This document shows, one piece after another, positions 17,033-25,882 of a stretch of 64,000 nucleotides of DNA (position 1 is its first letter; each line of letters begins with the position of its first letter). Origin of the DNA: Cyanobacteria bacterium SZAS-4. Lineage in GTDB: Bacteria > Cyanobacteriota > Vampirovibrionia > Obscuribacterales > Obscuribacteraceae. A program made the translations under genes and the position numbers. Under the pieces are notes generated by a model. It was not told the DNA's origin. It worked only from the letters and a program-made list of their open reading frames with translations, and did not search any database. The stretch is taken from assembly GCA_018266255.1 (NCBI GenBank), contig JAFEAT010000010.1:317118-381117 (forward strand), written 5' to 3'.

Positions 17033-19045
17033 TTAGGACGTGGTTAGCAGGTCCATGCCTCTGCCGGCTACGATCACTACTTGCTCTTTCATTGATACGG
17101 CGGAGGCGGCTTCTACTGTCTGTACCGATGTGATCACTTTTGGTGCCGTCGGTGTCTTGAAGTCGATGAATGTTGCCAGATCTTTGCCGGCGGCCGTGCG
17201 ACCGATTGATACTGCCGTGCGATTGTACGCAGCCAGGGCTGCACCGTCGTGCGGAAGGTCTATCGAGCCCAGGACGTGTAAATCCTTTTCGTCTTTGGAT
17301 AGGATTAGGCAGAAGCCCTTCGAACTTTGATCCACGGCGGAAATTATTATGAAGTCGTCGAGCAGCACGACATCACGCACTCCTAAGTTTTCGAAGTGTC
17401 TGCTTCCAACCAGTTCTGCTTTGTCACCAAGTTTATAGAGCGATACATCGTTGATTCCGCCTAGCAAAATTGAGCCACCACTGGCGGAGGCATGTGAAAA
17501 GATGCCAGGAATATCATAAACTCTTTCGGCACTCAGACTGTTCGAATAGACTTGGAATTTGCTTAGCGTCGTTGTCTTCTTTGCGCCTTCTTTGAGAACG
17601 TACGCACGTTGCTGCGGTTTATCGAAACAAAGTTGTTGCCCGACGATGTTCACTGTGGCAATCGTGTCGTTCAACTTATCCATTTTGCGTAGAAGAATTG
17701 AATCTTTAGTTAGGCAAATGACGTAGCTTCCTGCTCCCACAACTGACTTTACGGAGCTAGACAGACTTGCCACGCTCGACAATGCCGGGTGGCTTGGTTG
17801 CTGAATGTTGTACAACTTCAAGTCCGCACCAGCGAGCACAACAGAGTCACCCCACGTTGCTAAACTTGATGCGGGCAATCGAGGAATGGCGTAGTTGTAC
17901 GCAAACGCCCAGTTGTTGCCAACTTGAGAGAGCATCTGCACTCCGGCCCATCCTGAAGCGACATATACATTCTTTCCGAAGAGCGAAACACTTGAATGTG
18001 ATCCGTATCCACCATTCTGTTTTTCCAGAGTGACGAACTGTTCTTTAGTCAGATTTTTGTTTTTATTGCACAGCAATGATGCCAGCATGCGATCGTTGTT
18101 GGACTCCCCAAAAATCATGAAACGGTCTTTCTGAGCCGATGCGTCGAAGACATTCATGATTGGGTCGAGCGCTATTTCTGATACCACTCTTAGTTGCGGT
18201 TCGAGAGCGATTGATTTGGCTACGCAGGTGCCACCGTTGGCACCCAGCGCTGAGCTGGTACCAGCTATGATGGCAGCATCTTTGAACCGTGCCATAGCTT
18301 TGTAATCGCCTTCAAGCTTTACAGTGGCTCTGGTCGTCGGTGTGCGTGGGTCAATCAAGCCAAAATATTGTAGTTGAGAGTTTGTGCCACCTTCGAGCAC
18401 TAGCAAATTGCGATCTTGCAAATCCATCGATGTTGCAGGCATTTCCGATGTGATTGTAGACATCGGTGTTGGATCCATCTTGGCGCCTTTCGCACCTGCA
18501 CCATAAACCGCAATCAAATTCTCGCCCGCGGTAGACGTGCCTGCAACGCAGACCAGGTCCAGGCTGACCGCTACGCAAGTCGCTTCTGAGAATCTATCCA
18601 ACGGCACGGTGCTCAAGATCGAAGGATCGGTGATTGGTGCCAAATTGATCGTCACAAGAGCATACTGCGCTTCGGAATTTTCAGAAGCAGATAGAACTAG
18701 TGCGTAGGCTCGCCCCAAAAAAACTTTGAAGTCGACGACTTTCTTTCCCAGTCCGCCAAGTTCAGCAATGACTTTTGGCGGAGTTTTGGGATTGCTTGGT
18801 TTACGCAAATCGACAATTGCTAAACGTCCGTATTCATCTGCGATGCAGCAAAAGCCTTTGTCTGCGATTCCCAATCGATCTGGCACAATCGCTGGCGGCC
18901 AGTCCAGTCTGGCGACGGAGTGAGGTCCAGCCTTGACTGCCTCCACTTTGGTTCTCTTTGCTAATGCTGCGGTGCAGCTAAGTCCTGGGGCGAGTGTAAC
19001 TAGTCCTGCTAGGTTGCCTAACAAGAACGATCTGCGTGAGAGCAT
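17033..19045 (-). CDS. Tat-exported propeller-like repeat protein
   Basis: A 670-residue protein with a twin-arginine signal (MLSRRSFLLGNLAGLVTLAPG), so it should be folded in the cytoplasm and exported through Tat. The rest is rich in beta strands with recurring phrases such as LAIVDLRKPSNPKTPPKVIAE and YNIQQPSHPALSS that resemble LVIVD-type repeats, suggesting a beta-propeller. No catalytic motif or cofactor site is visible, which is odd for a Tat substrate. It begins 19 bp after the yggT stop, so the two share an operon. A GC-rich inverted repeat (16995-17001 with 17006-17012) lies just beyond its stop but lacks a T-run. Confidence 0.7.
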   Translation of the reverse strand: MLSRRSFLLGNLAGLVTLAPGLSCTAALAKRTKVEAVKAGPHSVARLDWPPAIVPDRLGIADKGFCCIADEYGRLAIVDLRKPSNPKTPPKVIAELGGLGKKVVDFKVFLGRAYALVLSASENSEAQYALVTINLAPITDPSILSTVPLDRFSEATCVAVSLDLVCVAGTSTAGENLIAVYGAGAKGAKMDPTPMSTITSEMPATSMDLQDRNLLVLEGGTNSQLQYFGLIDPRTPTTRATVKLEGDYKAMARFKDAAIIAGTSSALGANGGTCVAKSIALEPQLRVVSEIALDPIMNVFDASAQKDRFMIFGESNNDRMLASLLCNKNKNLTKEQFVTLEKQNGGYGSHSSVSLFGKNVYVASGWAGVQMLSQVGNNWAFAYNYAIPRLPASSLATWGDSVVLAGADLKLYNIQQPSHPALSSVASLSSSVKSVVGAGSYVICLTKDSILLRKMDKLNDTIATVNIVGQQLCFDKPQQRAYVLKEGAKKTTTLSKFQVYSNSLSAERVYDIPGIFSHASASGGSILLGGINDVSLYKLGDKAELVGSRHFENLGVRDVVLLDDFIIISAVDQSSKGFCLILSKDEKDLHVLGSIDLPHDGAALAAYNRTAVSIGRTAAGKDLATFIDFKTPTAPKVITSVQTVEAASAVSMKEQVVIVAGRGMDLLTTS

Positions 19046-19064
19046 TTAAAAATTCCTGACCTAC

Positions 19065-19322
19065 TCAGCGTAGAAGCTGTCCAACTAACATTTGAACGCC
19101 CTGCAAGACAAACAAAGCGATCATCGGCGAAAGATCTATATTGCCGATTGGTGGAATGAGCTTGCGAAATGGTGCGATGATCGGCTGTACGCACTGGTCC
19201 AATGTCTTGAACGGTTGATCGTACCAACGAATGTTCGGAAACCAACTGAGCAAGCACCAAACTATAACGAGTAAATTAACAAGTTGGATAAAGCCAATTA
19301 CTATTTGTGCAATCGATGACAC
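19065..19322 (-). CDS. YggT-family membrane protein
   Basis: An 85-residue protein with two transmembrane helices (IGFIQLVNLLVIVWCLLSWF and IALFVLQGVQMLVGQLL) and the family core WFPNIRWYDQPFKTLDQCVQPIIAPFRKLIPP written here in part; the PIIAPFR phrase is the YggT/CCB3 hallmark. Cyanobacterial and plastid homologues act in cytochrome b6f haem attachment or thylakoid or cell-division organisation; the function outside phototrophs is unclear. GTG start with AGGTG 6 bases upstream. It leads the operon containing the Tat-exported protein. Confidence 0.88.
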   Translation of the reverse strand: MSSIAQIVIGFIQLVNLLVIVWCLLSWFPNIRWYDQPFKTLDQCVQPIIAPFRKLIPPIGNIDLSPMIALFVLQGVQMLVGQLLR

Positions 19323-19429
19323 AATTCACCTGACTTTGGAATAATTCCGTTTCTGACGCGTTCTGTACGTTCCCTTACTGCCAGATTGTAACACCAAATC
19401 AGGCATACGCGCCGGTCAAAGGCTTTTTT

Positions 19430-20398
19430 ATGTCTGCAGCAAAACGCTTTTTTACACGCGAACAAGAATTGGTCGGATCGATCAAGTCTTGGACAGACAG
19501 TCCGTTCATTGGCGATGACTGTGCTGTAGTCGCAGACGGAGTTTTGTTGACGACCGATACACTCGTTGAAGGAACGCACTTTCTCCTGCCTCAGATTGCT
19601 TTGCGCGACCTGGGATGGAAATCCATCGCCGTCAATTTGAGCGACGTTGCGGCTATGGCTGGGCGTCCTCGCAATTTGCTGGTGAGCATCACTGTGCCGC
19701 CATCGCTGGATAAAGTCGCGTTTAGAGAACTTTATGAAGGAATGATTGAGTGCAGCAAAATCTACGGCGCGCAGATAGTCGGCGGTGATTTGACCAAGGG
19801 TAAGGCGCTGACCATCGGCATCACAGTGCAAGGGCAAGTGCACGAGAATGGCTGCATGTTGCGCTCTGGTGCCAAGTCTGGAGATCTTGTCATCGTCACT
19901 GGTGATTTTGGTGCAAGTCGCGCAGGGCTCTGGATTTTGCTCAACCAGCTCGACAGTGCAAAAGACTTTTCCCATGCTATTTCCGCCCACGTACATCCTC
20001 TTCCCCGCCTCTGCGAGTCGTGGTCGATGGTGCGACGCACGGCTGGACGCGGCGCTTTGATGGACGCAAGCGACGGACTGGCCGACGCACTTTCACAGAT
20101 TTGCCGAGCCAGCGATGTTGGCATGGATATTGATTTAGAAAAGTTACCGATTCACCCTGAAACGGTCGCAATTGCGCAACTGGCAGGCGCTGACCCGGTA
20201 GACTGGGCGCTGTACGGTGGGGAAGATTATGAGCTCGTCGGTTGCATACCCGAAAGCAGTTTGAAAGACTGGGTCGACGACAACTCATTCCGCGTGATTG
20301 GAGTCGTGACTGCAGCTGATGAAATAAATTTGAAGTCTGGCGAAAAGACTGCGTCGCAGTTAGACCTTTCCAAATGTTTTGAGCAAATTGAATTTTAG
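19430..20398 (+). CDS. thiL: Thiamine-monophosphate kinase
   Basis: Phosphorylates thiamine monophosphate to thiamine diphosphate, the last step of cofactor synthesis. The 322-residue protein carries the ThiL order of motifs: GDDCAVV, LLTTDTLVEGTHF, SIAVNLSDVAAMAGRP, VGGDLTKG, MDASDGLADAL and YGGEDYEL. AAAGG sits 9 bases before the ATG. It is divergent from yggT and followed 14 bp later by folD, so thiL-folD is likely an operon joining two cofactor steps. Confidence 0.95.
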   Translation: MSAAKRFFTREQELVGSIKSWTDSPFIGDDCAVVADGVLLTTDTLVEGTHFLLPQIALRDLGWKSIAVNLSDVAAMAGRPRNLLVSITVPPSLDKVAFRELYEGMIECSKIYGAQIVGGDLTKGKALTIGITVQGQVHENGCMLRSGAKSGDLVIVTGDFGASRAGLWILLNQLDSAKDFSHAISAHVHPLPRLCESWSMVRRTAGRGALMDASDGLADALSQICRASDVGMDIDLEKLPIHPETVAIAQLAGADPVDWALYGGEDYELVGCIPESSLKDWVDDNSFRVIGVVTAADEINLKSGEKTASQLDLSKCFEQIEF

Positions 20399-20412
20399 AG
20401 GAGCCTGAATCA

Positions 20413-21303
20413 ATGGTTTTGCAAGAACAATCTGTAGGACAGGTGATGGACGGAAAAGCGCTTGCTGCTTCTGTTCGTGAGACTCTCAAAGAGAAAGTGA
20501 CAAAGATTGTCGAGACAGGCAAACGTCGACCCGGATTAGCTGTGGTTCTTGTCGGCGACGATAAAGCCAGCGCACTTTACGTCAAGAATAAAACGCAGTC
20601 GTGCAAGAAAGTCGGAATCGAAAGTTTCATGCACACGTTTCCAGCAGATACAGACATGGAGACACTTTTGAACTGCATCAAGACTTTGAATCAGTCAGAC
20701 GTCGTCGATGGAATTCTCGTTCAACTGCCGCTGCCATCGCATCTTTCGGCAGAAGAAGTGCTGGCTGTATTGGATCCAAACAAAGATGTTGATGGACTGA
20801 CGACAGAGAGTATGGGGCGTTTGTTCGCCGGTAAAACCGGGCTGCGACCTTGCACACCGGTTGGCGTGATGGTCTTGCTCGAAGAGCATAAAGTCGACGT
20901 GGAAGGAAAGCATGCGGTCGTAATCGGTCGTTCAAACCTTGTTGGAAAGCCAATCGCAATGTTGTTGCAGCAGAAGAATGCGACGGTGACGATGTGCCAC
21001 AGCCGCACTAAAGACCTCGACAAAATTTGTCAAAACGCAGACATTCTCGTGGTTGCCGCAGGTAAACGGGAGTTTGTCAAAGGCTCGTGGATCAAGCCTG
21101 GTGCAACAGTGATCGACGTTGGCATCCATCATACGCAAGGACCAGATGGTGAGTCTGTGATTTCAGGCGACGTTCAATATGCCGACGCTGCGAAGGTGGC
21201 GCGACACATCACTCCAGTTCCTGGCGGTGTAGGTCCGATGACTGTGGCGATGCTTTTGTCGAATACTATTACTGCATTCGAGCGCCGCACTGGTATCAAA
21301 TAA
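20413..21303 (+). CDS. folD: Bifunctional methylenetetrahydrofolate dehydrogenase/cyclohydrolase
   Basis: Interconverts methylene- and formyl-tetrahydrofolate for one-carbon supply. The 296-residue protein shows MDGKALAASVRE, YVKNKTQSCKKVGI (catalytic Lys), DGILVQLPLP, PNKDVDGL, PCTPVGVM, VVIGRSNLVGKP (NADP loop) and TPVPGGVGPMTVAML, all FolD signatures. Translation starts at ATG 20413 with GAGGAG 9-10 bases upstream; about 15 extra residues precede the usual MDGKAL start. Confidence 0.96.
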   Translation: MVLQEQSVGQVMDGKALAASVRETLKEKVTKIVETGKRRPGLAVVLVGDDKASALYVKNKTQSCKKVGIESFMHTFPADTDMETLLNCIKTLNQSDVVDGILVQLPLPSHLSAEEVLAVLDPNKDVDGLTTESMGRLFAGKTGLRPCTPVGVMVLLEEHKVDVEGKHAVVIGRSNLVGKPIAMLLQQKNATVTMCHSRTKDLDKICQNADILVVAAGKREFVKGSWIKPGATVIDVGIHHTQGPDGESVISGDVQYADAAKVARHITPVPGGVGPMTVAMLLSNTITAFERRTGIK

Positions 21304-21304
21304 C

Positions 21305-21928
21305 TTGACTGAAATCGACGAGAAGAAAAAGCAGAGATTGCCTATCTGGGCAAGTTTGCTTATCTGTTTAGTCGTGCTGGTTATCGCAGGCGTCAGCACC
21401 AGTGTTTTCTCGTGGTTGATGCTGGCTCGCAGAATCGTTGTCGAAGCCAACGTGCCTGAAAAAATGCAGCAGACGTCGATGAAAATTGCTCAGTTTCCGC
21501 AACCACTGCCTGAAGGCTTCAAATATCTAATGGCTGCGGATTTCGGCATCATGCAAACCCTTGTGATCGAGGATGAGCCTAGCCATCAGCAAATCGCTTT
21601 CTACTCGCTTCCGGGTCCGATGGGCGAGAAGGATTCCAAGAACTTTCTGGATCGGGCTTACGACGCTGGCATAAACACCACGTATATCAACGCCAAGTTC
21701 CACGACTTGAAATCGCATGGCGACATTAAGGTTGCCGGGCAGCAAATGAACTATTTGCTAGGTGAATTCACCGATTTAGCCACTAATCGCAAAGCTGATG
21801 GATTGGTGGGCAGCATCGGCCTTAACAATGCCGCAAAAAACATTCTTATTTACTCGTATCCAGACCGTGACCATGCGTACAATCAACAAGTGACGATGAA
21901 CCTGCTAAATTCTCTGAAAGGATTTTGA
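21305..21928 (+). CDS. Membrane-anchored protein of unknown function
   Basis: A 207-residue protein with a charged N-terminus, one transmembrane helix (LLICLVVLVIAGVSTSVFSW, about residues 16-36) and an extracytoplasmic domain of about 160 residues containing PLPEGFKYLMAADFGI and QIAFYSLPGP; I do not recognise the fold. A TTG start two bases after the folD stop is assumed, as no ATG precedes the helix and no strong ribosome-binding site exists; translation may depend on coupling to folD. Confidence 0.6.
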   Translation: MTEIDEKKKQRLPIWASLLICLVVLVIAGVSTSVFSWLMLARRIVVEANVPEKMQQTSMKIAQFPQPLPEGFKYLMAADFGIMQTLVIEDEPSHQQIAFYSLPGPMGEKDSKNFLDRAYDAGINTTYINAKFHDLKSHGDIKVAGQQMNYLLGEFTDLATNRKADGLVGSIGLNNAAKNILIYSYPDRDHAYNQQVTMNLLNSLKGF

Positions 21929-21971
21929 GCAAGGCCAATCGAAATAGGTTGTCAGAAAGGAGCTAGACGAG

Positions 21972-22175
21972 ATGAGCGCACCCACCCACAAAGATCCGAG
22001 CCAGACCTGGCTGATCTTCTTTTTCGTCTGCTTCACAATCACCGTTGGCATGATCGGACTCTGGGCTTGCTTCTCATACAAAGTCGACGACGGCACCCCA
22101 GCTCCCGCTGGCGGACATCATGGCATGATTCAGCCTCACCAGATTCCAAATCCAAATCCGACTTTTATCAGTTAA
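21972..22175 (+). CDS. Small single-pass membrane protein
   Basis: Sixty-seven residues: short polar start, one transmembrane helix (LIFFFVCFTITVGMIGLWAC), then a Pro/Gly/His-rich tail (APAGGHHGMIQPHQIP). A good AAGGAG site lies 9 bases before the ATG, and it is packed between folD-linked genes and cinA, which supports it being real. No function can be assigned; the histidines could bind metal. Confidence 0.65.
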   Translation: MSAPTHKDPSQTWLIFFFVCFTITVGMIGLWACFSYKVDDGTPAPAGGHHGMIQPHQIPNPNPTFIS

Positions 22176-22191
22176 TCGCCGCTGAGCGGAT

Positions 22192-23835
22192 ATGGCCACT
22201 GCTGAAACACTTTCAATTGGCACTGAACTTCTGCTTGGAGACGTTCTTGATACCAATTCGCAATTTCTTGCTCTTGAGTTCGCCCAACTTGGCATCAACT
22301 GTTTTTTCCGCACAACCGTTGGCGACAACAAGGAACGCATCCATTCTATTTTGCGCAGTGCTTTGAATCGCGCTGACATCGTCATTACCACCGGCGGTTT
22401 GGGTCCTACGCCAGACGATCTGACGACTGAATCGATTGCTGATTTTTTCGGGGTAAAAATGGTGATGGATGAGGCTGTTCTCGCCAACATTCGTCAACTA
22501 TTTGCTGCTCGCAACTTTCAAATGCCGGAGTCCAACAATAAGCAAGCGCTGCTGCCTGTGGGGGCCAGTTGGTTGCCCAACTCGCGCGGCACTGCCCCTG
22601 GAATAATTTGGAAAGTCTCAGAAGCAGATTTAAAAAAAGCAGACATCGTCGAGCCATCTCGACCCAGAACGATCATGACGTTTCCTGGTGTGCCATCTGA
22701 GATGAAATCGATGTGGGCTGAAACTGCACGTCCATATCTTGAAGCAAACTTCGTTGACGGAACGCTCTGGTCATGTGAGTTGAAGCACTATGGAATTGGT
22801 GAATCGGCGCTGGCAGAAAAGTATGCACACCTGCTCAATAGTGCCAATCCATCAGTGGCGCCCTATGCGGGGCTGGGTGAGTGTCGTTTGCGAGTTGCCG
22901 CTAAAGCTGCCACCGCCGATGATGCAAAGAAAATCGCTGCTCCAGCAATTGAAGAAATAAAAACGAATAGCGGCAAGCTTTGTTATGGCACCGACAAGGA
23001 AACTCTCGAGTCGGTCGTCGGTAAATATCTTGCTCAGCGCGAACTGATACTTTCAACTGCTGAATCATGCACGGGTGGCTATGTCAGCAAAAGATTGACG
23101 GATGTTCCTGGCAGTTCTGTCTATACCGGTTTGAACGTAGTCACATACTCGAACCTGGCGAAACAACAAGTGTTGCAAGTTCCAGAATCGATCTTGATCG
23201 AACACGGAGCGGTCAGCGCACAGTGCGCCAAAGCTATGGCTACAGGTGTGCTCAAATTCTCTGGAGCCGATATCGGTATTAGCGTAACTGGCATTGCGGG
23301 ACCTGATGGAGGCACCGATGAAAAGCCCGTTGGTCTCGTTTACTTTGGTCTTGCCGCCAGGGGGTTTGTGACAAGCAGAGAAGTGCGTTTCAGCAGCAAA
23401 TATAGTAGAGAGGAAGTGCGCTATCGTTCTGCCAGTGAAGCACTGAATATGGTGCGCCTTTATCTGCTCGATCCTGACTCATTTCAGAACGAGTATGCAG
23501 GCGATGTTTTGAAACTCAACTACTTCATGAAAATTACGCGCGGCATCGTTCCCCAGTTCAAAGGATGCGAACTAGATGTCGATAAGATGCCAAAAGATGA
23601 AGCTGAGACTCTGCGTCAGCTTGTCGAAAGGTGCGGAATTCTTTCTATTCGTAACGGCTTTGTTGAGCGAGCGGGCAACTTAGTGAGCTGGAAACTGACA
23701 GTCGAGGATGCCAACGGATCGCACTCTGTCGCTTCAAGGGCGGGCGAACCCGGCGATGACGCTGAAGAATCAGATCTTGATATGACTGAGCTTCTCGATT
23801 TCCTGACGACGTATTTGGAAGAAAAAATGCCGTGA
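22192..23835 (+). CDS. cinA: CinA with extra C-terminal emfourin-like domain
   Basis: Nicotinamide-nucleotide amidase/ADP-ribose pyrophosphatase family. Residues 1-170 are the MoCF-like half (SIGTELLLGD, TGGLGPTPDD), about 270-425 the PncC deamidase half (STAESCTGGY at 288-297, GIAGPDGG). CinA normally ends near residue 415-420; here about 100 further residues (446-547) follow, beginning MKITRGIVPQFKG and containing ETLRQLVERCG, SWKLTVEDANGSH and ELLDFLTTYLE. This pattern resembles emfourin, the small inhibitor of M4 proteases. It follows the 67-residue gene by 16 bp. CinA core is certain; the tail identity is inference. Confidence 0.93.
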   Translation: MATAETLSIGTELLLGDVLDTNSQFLALEFAQLGINCFFRTTVGDNKERIHSILRSALNRADIVITTGGLGPTPDDLTTESIADFFGVKMVMDEAVLANIRQLFAARNFQMPESNNKQALLPVGASWLPNSRGTAPGIIWKVSEADLKKADIVEPSRPRTIMTFPGVPSEMKSMWAETARPYLEANFVDGTLWSCELKHYGIGESALAEKYAHLLNSANPSVAPYAGLGECRLRVAAKAATADDAKKIAAPAIEEIKTNSGKLCYGTDKETLESVVGKYLAQRELILSTAESCTGGYVSKRLTDVPGSSVYTGLNVVTYSNLAKQQVLQVPESILIEHGAVSAQCAKAMATGVLKFSGADIGISVTGIAGPDGGTDEKPVGLVYFGLAARGFVTSREVRFSSKYSREEVRYRSASEALNMVRLYLLDPDSFQNEYAGDVLKLNYFMKITRGIVPQFKGCELDVDKMPKDEAETLRQLVERCGILSIRNGFVERAGNLVSWKLTVEDANGSHSVASRAGEPGDDAEESDLDMTELLDFLTTYLEEKMP

Positions 23836-23900
23836 GGGGCTTCTAGTTTTGGAGAAGATCGCTTAAGCTAAGGCGCTGGGACTGGAGTAAGGCAGAGATC

Positions 23901-24605
23901 ATGCCAAAAGACGACGAAGACTTTGTTGGACGCGACAACTTATTTCACCGACGCGTGTCGGATGTGCGCAACAAAGTAGGTCTGAACATCAACGAATCCG
24001 AAGCGTTGGATCTGGTTCAGAATCCCGGCAGACCGAATATTTTTTCTCAGCCACAGATTCAATACGAAGATCTCACTGATGAAGAGGTTGACCGCCGGGC
24101 GTTTTTCGACAAAGACACGCCGACTTACAATTTTCGCTACATGTTGCGCTCGTTGCGTCGCGAACTGACGAGAGCGAGACGCTACAAGCGTGCGCTTTCA
24201 GTTTGTGTTGTAGTGATTGACGGTTACACCGACATCTTCCATCAATATGGCGTGCTAGCTTGCGAAGGTGCTATAAGCAGTGCCTCTGAAACACTAATCC
24301 GCGCCTGTCGTGCCGATGTAGATATGGTCGGTCGCTACGGCGAAGATCGTTTCCTTTTAATTCTCCCCGAGACGCCAATCGAGGGTGCCGGAATTCTGGC
24401 TGAAAGAATCAGAGCAAAGTTCGAAGCACTGAGTGTTATGTCGCAATGGAATAGGATCAAACTCTCCTCGAGTATCGGCATTTGCCAATTCCCAGACGCC
24501 CAGAATCTAGAAGAGATCATCGCCCAGGCCGAAATCGCCGCTGAAATCGTAATGGAAAAGGGCGGCAACGGAGTCTGCGTAGACATCCTAGCCGAAACCA
24601 CCTAA
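23901..24605 (+). CDS. Degenerate GGDEF-domain protein
   Basis: A 234-residue cytoplasmic protein: about 70 residues of unrecognised N-terminus, then a GGDEF fold (about 75-230) with RARRYKRALSVCVVVIDGY, the metal-site region, and RYGEDRF at 145-151 where canonical enzymes have GGDEF. Both the second Gly and the Glu are changed, and the RxxD inhibition site is absent (RADVD, wrong spacing), so it is probably not a cyclase; it may be a regulator or scaffold. It is clearly paralogous to the 30715-31422 protein. AAGGCAGAG precedes the ATG. Confidence 0.8.
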   Translation: MPKDDEDFVGRDNLFHRRVSDVRNKVGLNINESEALDLVQNPGRPNIFSQPQIQYEDLTDEEVDRRAFFDKDTPTYNFRYMLRSLRRELTRARRYKRALSVCVVVIDGYTDIFHQYGVLACEGAISSASETLIRACRADVDMVGRYGEDRFLLILPETPIEGAGILAERIRAKFEALSVMSQWNRIKLSSSIGICQFPDAQNLEEIIAQAEIAAEIVMEKGGNGVCVDILAETT

Positions 24606-24667
24606 TCGAAAGTAACGTAAAGAGGCAGCGCCAAGAAGGAACGCCAAATGTGCTTGATTTGATGCTC

Positions 24668-25849
24668 CTATAGAATCAAGCAAGCATCGCCATAGCTGTA
24701 GAACCGATAACGAAGTTTAATAGCCTCTTCATACGCGTGCATAATTCGATCCCGTCCGGCAAATGCGCTAACCAGCACAAGCAAGCTAGACTTGCTCAAG
24801 TGAAAGTTAGTGATCAAACCATCAGCAACTTTAAAATCGTAGCCCGGTTTCACGTAGAGATGAGTGACCCCATCGTCGACGGGTATGACGCGACCGGTTT
24901 CGCCAGCTGTCTCTAAAGCGCGCAGGGATGTTGTTCCGACCGCAATCACTTTGCGCTTTTCCGCTTTAGCGGAATTGATCGCATCAGCCGTTTCGTTCGA
25001 AATTGTAAAATGCTCTGGTTCAATTTTATGCTCGTCGAGAGCACTGGCAATCGGTTTAAACGTACCCGCGCCAACGTGAAGGGTGAGGTAATGAATCTCT
25101 ACGCCTTTGGCTCTGAGTGCCTCTAGGAGCTTATCAGTGAAGTGCAACCCGGCCGTCGGCGCTGCCACCGCCCCTGGTTCCTTGGCAAAAACCGTCTGAT
25201 AGCGATTTAGGTCGCTCAACCGGGAAATATTCTTGGTTGAATCACTCTCTAACCCAGAATCAAAATCTTCCTCCGAATCATTCTCTTGATTCGAGCCGCC
25301 CGCAAAGCTCCTTTCGTAATCCCTCACTATATAAGGCGGAAGCGGTGCGTAACCAGCTTGATTGAGCAGCTGCCACATATGCTCTGGCTCACCCAAATCA
25401 ACGATAAGACGCTTGAATCCATCGAAGCCGATTTCGATTCCGACAACAGAAATTTCAAAATTCTGCCCGCTTGCACTCGGAACAGTCAATCGTTCTCCTG
25501 GTTTGAGCCGTTTGATCGGTGTGACAAGCGCTTCCCACACGCGCGGCGAACTGCCAACTTGTCTCAACAAGAGCAATTTGATTGTGCCGCCGCTTGGACG
25601 CTTTGCGATCAATCGAGCTGGAATTACTTTGGTGTTGTTCAAGATAAGCACGTCGCCTGTCTGGAGCATCTCAACCAAATTCTCGAAACGGCAGTGGTGC
25701 AACTGGTTCGTCGCTTTTTCTATGTGCAACAGGCGCGATTGTGAACGCTCCAGAAGCGGTTCTTGCGCGATCAATTCGAACGGCAAGTCGTACTCGAAGT
25801 CCTCCACTCCTGCGCAGTCTTCAGAATTTTTGATTGAAAGATCAGACAC
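24668..25849 (-). CDS. queA: tRNA preQ1(34) S-adenosylmethionine ribosyltransferase-isomerase
   Basis: Transfers and isomerises ribose from SAM onto preQ1 in tRNA, giving epoxyqueuosine. About 393 residues: FEYDLPFELIAQEP near the start, LILNNTKVIPARL, then EPGAVAAPTAGLHFT and GTTSLRALET, all QueA hallmarks. An acidic insertion of about 22 residues (from GGSNQENDSEEDFDSG) lies before the RYQTVFAKEP segment, unlike the E. coli enzyme. The open frame continues to 26062 but residues before the GTG at 25849 do not match QueA, and AGGA lies 10 bases upstream. Only 33 bp separate it from divergent queG. Confidence 0.95.
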   Translation of the reverse strand: MSDLSIKNSEDCAGVEDFEYDLPFELIAQEPLLERSQSRLLHIEKATNQLHHCRFENLVEMLQTGDVLILNNTKVIPARLIAKRPSGGTIKLLLLRQVGSSPRVWEALVTPIKRLKPGERLTVPSASGQNFEISVVGIEIGFDGFKRLIVDLGEPEHMWQLLNQAGYAPLPPYIVRDYERSFAGGSNQENDSEEDFDSGLESDSTKNISRLSDLNRYQTVFAKEPGAVAAPTAGLHFTDKLLEALRAKGVEIHYLTLHVGAGTFKPIASALDEHKIEPEHFTISNETADAINSAKAEKRKVIAVGTTSLRALETAGETGRVIPVDDGVTHLYVKPGYDFKVADGLITNFHLSKSSLLVLVSAFAGRDRIMHAYEEAIKLRYRFYSYGDACLIL

Positions 25850-25882
25850 CGTGAAACATTCCTGTTGGTTTAAACTGAACCA

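Noticed and set aside
19301..19996. A 231-codon minus-strand frame overlapping yggT and thiL
   Set aside because: Covers the start of thiL in the antisense direction and includes no known motif; thiL motifs are unambiguous.
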